This document shows, piece by piece, positions 6,401-10,234 of a DNA stretch of 10,234 nt. A model generated the notes under the pieces. It saw only the letters and a program-made list of their open reading frames with translations, was not told the DNA's origin and searched no databases. Each line of letters starts with the position of its first letter. Within the stretch, counting starts at the first letter, position 1. The DNA comes from JAEUIZ01 sp046155605 (GTDB lineage Bacteria > Planctomycetota > Phycisphaerae > Phycisphaerales > UBA1924). The stretch covers positions 1 through 10,234 of the forward strand of contig JBJXFQ010000100.1 of assembly GCA_046155605.1 (NCBI GenBank). Direction: 5' to 3'. A program made the position numbers and the translations under genes.

Positions 6401-6580
6401 CCCGCGCCGACCGACCCCGCCGCGCTCACGTTCCTGACCATGACGACCAAACCCAGTTGCCGCCCCGACTTCAAGCCCGGCGAGGGCGGCAAAACCGCCG
6501 TCTCCATGGCCCGCTGGATCAACACACGCGGCGAGAAAGGCCTGTGGTCGGAGATCACGACGGCGACGGTGGCGGCTTAG
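6401..6580 (+). repeat. R5: degenerate copy of the fn3-like C-terminal module
   Basis: The frame reads PAPTDPAALTFLTM, then PSCRPDFKPGEGGKTAVSMA, RWINTRGEKGLWSEI and TTATVAA, ending at TAG 6578. Three substitutions fall at positions otherwise conserved in typical copies (Phe to Cys, Tyr to Ser, Pro to Leu in GPWSE), so this copy looks non-functional as a fold. The tail after the stop, GCGAAGGTGGTGG, is shared exactly with R6, which places the repeat's right border about 17 bases beyond the stop. Confidence 0.85.
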
Positions 6581-6610
6581 GGCGCGAAGGTGGTGGCGTG
6601 AGCAGCGGGG

Positions 6611-6624
6611 GTTCGGCTCCGAAC
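6611..6624 (+). promoter_or_regulatory. Perfect 6+6 dyad, candidate operator
   Basis: GTTCGG, two bases, then CCGAAC form a perfect inverted repeat thirty bases upstream of a candidate -10 box (TATCAT, 6654-6659) of the YHS-like gene. Its place just before the expected -35 region fits a regulator site, but no regulator gene is in view. Confidence 0.3.
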
Positions 6625-6653
6625 TGGTCTCTGTGAGGAAACGGCGTTTGTGA

Positions 6654-6659
6654 TATCAT
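6654..6659 (+). promoter_or_regulatory. Candidate -10 box for the YHS-like gene
   Basis: TATCAT lies in a locally AT-rich patch (6647-6665), 58 bases upstream of ATG 6718, where the surrounding DNA is GC-rich. No clear -35 match is seen at the usual distance, so the call is weak. Confidence 0.3.
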
Positions 6660-6665
6660 TTGGTT

Positions 6666-6692
6666 CCCGTGTTCGAGAGATTCTCGCGCGGG
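6666..6692 (+). promoter_or_regulatory. Leader hairpin before the YHS-like gene
   Basis: CGAGA (6674-6678) pairs with TCTCG (6682-6686) around a three-base loop, and outer CCCG (6666-6669) can pair with CGGG (6689-6692) across an internal loop. If the box at 6654 is used, this structure would lie in the 5' leader, ahead of the ribosome site TGAGGA (6706-6711). Confidence 0.3.
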
Positions 6693-6717
6693 CAGCACCA
6701 ATGAATGAGGATCGTCG

Positions 6718-7833
6718 ATGAACACCACTCTGCCCTTGTGCCGCTCGCTCTCCGCCGTACTTGCTGTTCTGCTCGCTGCTTCGGTCATCGCGGCACCGCC
6801 CGAGCGCACGCTGCCGGTCGATCCGGTGGAGCTCATCGCCGGGCGCGAGGTACCCGGGAAGGCCGAACTGGCCATCGAGCGCGACGGCATCTCGTACCAG
6901 TTCGCAACCCCCGAGAGCAAGGCCGCGTTCGAGAAGGAACCGGCGAAGTTCGAGGTGGCCGACGGCGGCGCGTGCGGGCGCATGGGCCCGCTATCAGGCA
7001 TGGGCGATGCCCGCCGCTATGCCGTGCACGAAGGCCGTATTTATTTCTTCGCCTCCGACGGGTGTCGAGCCGGGTTTCTGAAGGACCCTGCCAAGTACAT
7101 CGAGACCGATGACGAGAAGGTCTTTGGCTCAAACGAGCAGGTGACGCGCGGGCGGGCCACGCTCGACAAGGTCGTGGTGTGGGCGGGGGGAGCGGAACGT
7201 CTGCGGGGTCTTGCCGCGTACCGCGCGTCGGCTGCACGGAAGGAGAAGCAGGGCGAGACCGAGTACGCCGTCACCAACGAGACGGTGATCGCGTTCCCAG
7301 ATCGTGCGTTCCAGAAGGAGTCCTGGAACGAATCGTGGTTCTCAACTGTGTGCGGGCCCGAAGGGGCAGCGATGGCATCGACCCGAGGCCAGGAACGTAT
7401 CGCGGCCAGCCGCGCGCGGGCCTTCCATCGCACGATGGCCCGCTGGCCGATCGTGATTCTCAAGGCGCACGTCGATGGTGCGCCCAAGGCCGATTGCCCG
7501 GGGCTGATCGTGATCGCCGACGGCGAGGGCAAGCTTGGAGAGACGCCCGTCGAGTTCGTCAAGGTCTGGCTCAACGGCGCCGCCTCGCGGCTGGCGGTCG
7601 AGAGCGCGACCGGGAAGCTCCTGCAACTGTCCTATAGGGGACGGGACGGCAGCACGACGATCGGCGATTCCGTCCGCACGTACACCGCGTTCGCCACGGC
7701 GAAGGACATCACCCTGCCCACGGCGTACTCCGTGTCGTTCAACGGCAAGAACCTGCCCGCGGCATCGGCGAAGATCGACGCGTTCGAGGTTAATCCCGAG
7801 TTGCCGGCAGATCTGTTTAAGGTCGCCAAGTAG
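6718..7833 (+). CDS. Secreted protein: YHS-like N-terminal region and LolA-like C-terminal domain
   Basis: This 371-residue protein starts at ATG 6718 with TGAGGA upstream. Residues 1-25 form a signal peptide (ending SVIAA). Residues ~34-132 hold two consecutive YHS-like units: DPVELIAGREVPGKAEL with ISYQFATPESKAAFEKEPAKF (34-78), then GGACGRMGPLSG (83-94) and YAVHEGRIYFFASDGCRAGF with LKDPAKY (101-127). Cys86 and Cys116 are the conserved-looking Cys residues. YHS modules are associated with metal or copper-linked proteins, but no metal ligand set is proven here. Residues ~150-371 resemble LolA-like lipoprotein-carrier beta folds: VVWAGGAERLRGLAAYRAS (153-171), ATGKLLQLSYRGRDG (297-311), TLPTAYSVSFNGK (332-344) and a closing FEVNPELPADLFK. 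The protein should be periplasmic. It lies alone between R5 and R6, and R6 begins about 10 bases after its stop. Confidence 0.82.
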   Translation: MNTTLPLCRSLSAVLAVLLAASVIAAPPERTLPVDPVELIAGREVPGKAELAIERDGISYQFATPESKAAFEKEPAKFEVADGGACGRMGPLSGMGDARRYAVHEGRIYFFASDGCRAGFLKDPAKYIETDDEKVFGSNEQVTRGRATLDKVVVWAGGAERLRGLAAYRASAARKEKQGETEYAVTNETVIAFPDRAFQKESWNESWFSTVCGPEGAAMASTRGQERIAASRARAFHRTMARWPIVILKAHVDGAPKADCPGLIVIADGEGKLGETPVEFVKVWLNGAASRLAVESATGKLLQLSYRGRDGSTTIGDSVRTYTAFATAKDITLPTAYSVSFNGKNLPAASAKIDAFEVNPELPADLFKVAK

Positions 7834-7842
7834 TCCTTGTCC

Positions 7843-8107
7843 AAGCGGGCCCGAGTCGCGGCGGGCGTGCTCGGTCCGAGGTGTGGGTGAAACTCGTGGA
7901 TGCCGACCAGCCAGCGCCGACCGACCCCGCCGCGCTCACGTTCCTGACCATGACCACCCGCCCAAGTTTCCGCGCCGAGTTCAAGGCCGGCGAGGGCGGC
8001 AAAACCGCCGTCTACATGGCCCGCTGGATCAACACACGCGGCGACAAAGGGCCGTGGTCGGAGATCACGACGGCGACTGTGGCGGCGTAGGACGCGAAGG
8101 TGGTGGT
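7843..8107 (+). repeat. R6: fn3-like C-terminal module with a one-base frameshift
   Basis: Homology to R3 begins at about 7843 (KRARVAAGVLG in the upstream frame) and runs to TAG 8088 plus the shared tail GCGAAGGTGGTGG. Near 7875 R3 has CTCGGGGCCGAGG where R6 has CTCGGTCCGAGG: one base is missing, so the upstream frame hits TGA at 7888 while the family frame continues from 7881 as VWVKLVDADQPAPTD to GPWSEITTATVAA. This break confirms a non-functional remnant. Before the deletion the frame equals that of the preceding YHS-like gene. Confidence 0.85.
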
Positions 8108-8117
8108 CTTAACCACC
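8102..8117. terminator. Hairpin between convergent units
   Basis: GGTGGT (8102-8107) pairs with ACCACC (8112-8117) around CTTA, in the 35-base gap between the R6 stop and the S41 peptidase stop on the other strand. It could end transcription from either side. No T-run is present on either strand, so this rests on position and symmetry only. Confidence 0.35.
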
Positions 8118-8125
8118 CGCCCGGT

Positions 8126-9607
8126 TCAACGCGGCTGTTGATCCAGCGCTGGTCCTTTGGCGAGTTCGATGGCCCGCAGGAGGGCAACATCGCGACCTGC
8201 CAGACGATCGGCCAATGTCGGTCGAACGACGACATCCGGGTCAAGGCCCCCACTCGCGGCGGCCGAAGCGATACCCGTGACCGAGCGGATCGCCGGGATG
8301 CGGACCTTGATGCCGGTGTTCGGCAGGGGAAGGAAGAGCATGATTCCTGCCGTAGGCCCCTCGGCGCTGCCGCCGGTGGGTTCGCCGACGAGTGTCACCG
8401 TTCGGCGTTCGCGCAGGCCCGCGAGGAATAGCGTCGCGCCCGAGGCGTTCGCGGGGCCGCAGAGAACGATGAGGCGGCCCGTGAAGGCCGGTTCGAGCGG
8501 TTGAAAAGGTTCGGCGGGCGGCGACTGCACCTCGAAGTATCCGTTCCCTAGGTCCTTGAAGATCTCCGCGGGTATATTGAGCACCGAGCGGTCCCACGTT
8601 TCGAGTTTCTCGGTCAGCTCGGCAAAGCGGAACGTCCGCACCCATTGCCTGGACGAGGGCGTGAACGGCTTCGCGACAAGAAAGCGTGCCAGATCGATCG
8701 CTGCGTCATCGCTCCCGCCGCCGTTGTCGCGCAGGTCGAGGATCAATGTGCCGACCTTCTCGGCGGCGAGGCGCTCGAAGTGAGGGCGGTAGACATCCGC
8801 GGGCTTGATCTGCTTGCGGTAGGCGATGAACGTGCCGACGCGGAGAATGGCGACGCCATCCGGGCGCACATCGAGCGAGACGGCTTCATCGAGATTTCGC
8901 GCGGGCGGCGGCTCCGCGAGCGCGGCGCGGCGGGCATCCTGAGTCAGGAGCGGTACAGAGACGACACGCGACTTCGCTTCGGTGGGACCCCGGACTTCCA
9001 GGCGCGCGGATTCACCTAGATGGAAGAACGCGGGGAGGAAGTGGTCCAGCTCGCTCTCGTCGAGGTCGCTCATCGAGGACAGCGCGAACCGGCGGGCCGA
9101 GTCGGTCCACCCGTCGGCGGGCACCGCGGCGAAGATCGTGGCCAGCACTTCGCGGGCCGCGACACCGTCGATGCCTACGACCTCGTCGCCCGTGCCCACG
9201 CCCTCAGCGGCGGAGCGCGTGACGATCATGCGGCCTTCATCCTCGATAAAGCGGAAGGGCAGGTAGCTCGGCGTGCTCGCTCGCCAGTCGGCCCACGCCT
9301 TGGACGGCTCGGCCTTGGTGTGGCTGCACCGGATCCGGGCCAGCGCGACCGACAGTTCCGCGTAGAAGTCACGCTCGGTGATGTCATTCCGGCACGCGGT
9401 TTCGAGCCTGTCAAACGCCGCGTCGAGTTCGACCTTGGGCGTGTACCGATCCAGACCCGGGTGGATCATATCGATCGCCCGGCGTGCGAGGGCCGCGTCT
9501 TCCCGCGCAGCGGCAGACGGGATGACACGCTCGGGTTGGGCAATCGCCTGCAACGGCAAGGTGGCCAAGACCAAACAAGCCACCAGTGGCTTGACGGTGT
9601 GGAGCAT
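8126..9607 (-). CDS. Secreted S41-family serine peptidase
   Basis: This 493-residue protein starts at ATG 9607, with AAGGAA about a dozen bases upstream on the - strand. Residues 1-24 are a signal peptide (ending QAIAQ). A helical N-terminal region with RIRCSHTKAE (91-100) is followed by a PDZ-like segment (EGVGTGDEVVGIDGVAAREV, 135-154). The peptidase core contains VGTLILDLRDNGGGSDDAA (285-303), GRLIVLCGPANASGATLF (377-394) with Ser389 as the likely nucleophile, TLVGEPTGG (405-413) and the closing LDPDVVVRPT (455-464). This order is that of C-terminal-processing/tricorn-like S41 peptidases. The protein should act in the periplasm on unfolded or tagged proteins; the natural substrate is unknown. 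A catalytic Lys or second-shell residue cannot be assigned by eye. It converges on R6 and is followed upstream by a 223-base gap. Confidence 0.9.
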   Translation of the reverse strand: MLHTVKPLVACLVLATLPLQAIAQPERVIPSAAAREDAALARRAIDMIHPGLDRYTPKVELDAAFDRLETACRNDITERDFYAELSVALARIRCSHTKAEPSKAWADWRASTPSYLPFRFIEDEGRMIVTRSAAEGVGTGDEVVGIDGVAAREVLATIFAAVPADGWTDSARRFALSSMSDLDESELDHFLPAFFHLGESARLEVRGPTEAKSRVVSVPLLTQDARRAALAEPPPARNLDEAVSLDVRPDGVAILRVGTFIAYRKQIKPADVYRPHFERLAAEKVGTLILDLRDNGGGSDDAAIDLARFLVAKPFTPSSRQWVRTFRFAELTEKLETWDRSVLNIPAEIFKDLGNGYFEVQSPPAEPFQPLEPAFTGRLIVLCGPANASGATLFLAGLRERRTVTLVGEPTGGSAEGPTAGIMLFLPLPNTGIKVRIPAIRSVTGIASAAASGGLDPDVVVRPTLADRLAGRDVALLRAIELAKGPALDQQPR

Positions 9608-9686
9608 GCGAGTCGTTTCCTTCGGCCGAACTTACGTCAGAGAGATCGCGGTCGATTCGTGCGGCGGTGCCGGCGGGACGGATCGC

Positions 9687-9692
9687 ATTCTA
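9687..9692 (-). promoter_or_regulatory. Candidate -10 box for the S41 peptidase gene
   Basis: The - strand reads GGATAGAATGC here; TAGAAT differs from TATAAT at one base and lies 80 bases upstream of ATG 9607. The same hexamer occurs before the small membrane protein gene. No strong -35 box is seen. Confidence 0.28.
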
Positions 9693-9796
9693 TCCGCACC
9701 CTTTCAGAGCACCACATTACGAGAGCGAATTTCATGCAGGGTTTCTGGAATCTCGCACTTCGTTCGCGAGTAGTCAGGAGATTCACTGGTCTTGTA

Positions 9797-9822
9797 CCCC
9801 CAGCGTCTCGGCTACGGGGGTT
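9797..9822 (-). terminator. Hairpin after the PTPS gene, possible terminator
   Basis: ACCCCC-AGC at the left and GCT-AC-GGGGGT at the right can pair with a two-base bulge and a six-base loop. It starts nine bases past the PTPS stop codon in the direction of transcription. The following bases are not T-rich, so termination is inferred from position and stability. Confidence 0.4.
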
Positions 9823-9830
9823 GTTCCTCG

Positions 9831-10234
9831 TTAGCCCGGGTATGTCGAGCTGGTCTTGTCGGTCTCCCAAACCGTGACGTGACGGAGCTTGGCCTGTGGT
9901 GCCGCCGCTCGGATCGCCGGGGCGAGGCGTTCGAAACACACCCGGGCGATGTTCTCGACCGACGGGTTCATTCCGCCGCGTGCGGTGTTGAACTCGGCTG
10001 TGTCCTCGTTGAGGTGGGTGTGGTCGAATCGGGCGATGATGTGCTCGACCGTGAGCCGCTCAAACTCGGCCAGGGAGAGCGCGGGCGGCCCGCCTTGTTG
10101 CACGGGCACCTCGACGCACGGCTCAACCCGGTAGTTGTGCCCGTGCCCGCGAGGGTTGTTGCACTTGCCGAAAATCCGCCGGTTCTCTTCGTCCGAAAGC
10201 GTCGGCACGTGCAGCCGGTGTGCCGCGGCGAAAT
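9831..10234 (-). CDS. 6-pyruvoyl-tetrahydropterin synthase family protein, 5' partial
   Basis: The frame runs from the right edge to the TAA at 9831. A GTG at 10208 is internal, because codons before it read FAAAHRLH, the conserved first zinc-ligand region of the family. Visible motifs are FAAAHRL with zinc His, LSDEENRRIFGKCNNPRGHGH with catalytic Cys and two zinc His residues, FDHTHLNED, NPSVENIAR (substrate-binding region), and VTVWET with a conserved Glu. The CxxxxxHGH spacing matches true 6-pyruvoyl-tetrahydropterin synthases rather than the CxxxHGH of QueD (6-carboxytetrahydropterin synthase). The enzyme would convert dihydroneopterin triphosphate to 6-pyruvoyl-tetrahydropterin, in biopterin synthesis, in the cytoplasm. 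About ten or fewer N-terminal residues are missing. No other pterin gene lies in view. Confidence 0.9.
   Translation of the reverse strand, partial: FAAAHRLHVPTLSDEENRRIFGKCNNPRGHGHNYRVEPCVEVPVQQGGPPALSLAEFERLTVEHIIARFDHTHLNEDTAEFNTARGGMNPSVENIARVCFERLAPAIRAAAPQAKLRHVTVWETDKTSSTYPG

Larger units (their letters stand above)
9608..9830. other. Intergenic region between the S41 peptidase and PTPS genes
   Basis: These 223 bases hold no convincing gene. On the - strand they contain a candidate -10 box (9687-9692) for the peptidase gene, a small dyad CTCGC/GCGAG (9752-9756 and 9766-9770) and a larger hairpin at 9797-9822 just past the PTPS stop. Both flanking genes are on the - strand, so this gap holds the end of one unit and the promoter of the next. 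Confidence 0.6.

Noticed and set aside
4124..6717. Three spacers between an R stop and the next gene start are nearly equal (4124-4261, 4985-5122, 6581-6717: 138, 138 and 137 bases)
   Set aside because: The three spacers show no sequence similarity beyond the short R tail, and the fourth comparable spacer (5846-5863) is only 18 bases, so the equality is probably chance.
2135..8107. CRISPR array or tandem repeat
   Set aside because: The repeats are hundreds of bases long, separated by whole genes of unequal length, and protein-coding in character.
2091..8125. Integron with attC sites
   Set aside because: The gene-repeat-gene layout suggested it, but no integrase is in view and I could not find paired attC core sites of the GTTRRRY/RYYYAAC type in the spacers.

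Overview
The window is high-GC bacterial DNA with short intergenic gaps. Its protein families suggest a planctomycete, perhaps a Phycisphaerae-type lineage: a membrane domain fused to an AhpC/TSA-like domain, a YHS-like protein with a LolA-like tail, a large S41 peptidase, and a fibronectin-III-like C-terminal module seen as many paralogues. The assignment rests on family resemblance alone; no rRNA or tRNA is present.

Left part (1-2090, + strand): the 3' part of a membrane/peroxiredoxin-like fusion gene overlaps a small four-helix membrane protein gene. A short gap separates this from a short-chain dehydrogenase/reductase whose catalytic Tyr position is Ile. The three are co-oriented and probably co-transcribed.

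Middle part (2091-8125): this is the unusual region. Six copies (R1-R6) of the 3' end of one protein-coding family lie here, all on the + strand. Each keeps the same C-terminal end and stop codon, and each is cut at a different point on its 5' side. They alternate with short unrelated genes. R1-R2 encloses a small membrane protein (-), an unrecognised protein (+) and another unrecognised protein (-). R2-R3 encloses a DUF3224 protein, R3-R4 a PrcB-like secreted protein, R4-R5 a four-helix membrane protein, and R5-R6 a YHS-like/LolA-like secreted protein. The last four form a regular gene-R-gene-R pattern, as if single genes had been placed repeatedly into, or beside, copies of one gene. Several R fragments lie in the same frame as the gene before them, behind one or two stop codons. 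I know of no described system with this layout and report it as the main finding.

Right part (8126-10234, - strand): a secreted S41-family peptidase, a 223-base gap with weak promoter and hairpin signals, and the 3' part of a 6-pyruvoyl-tetrahydropterin synthase gene that runs off the right edge.

The middle-region genes share no evident pathway. Their common point is physical association with the R repeats.
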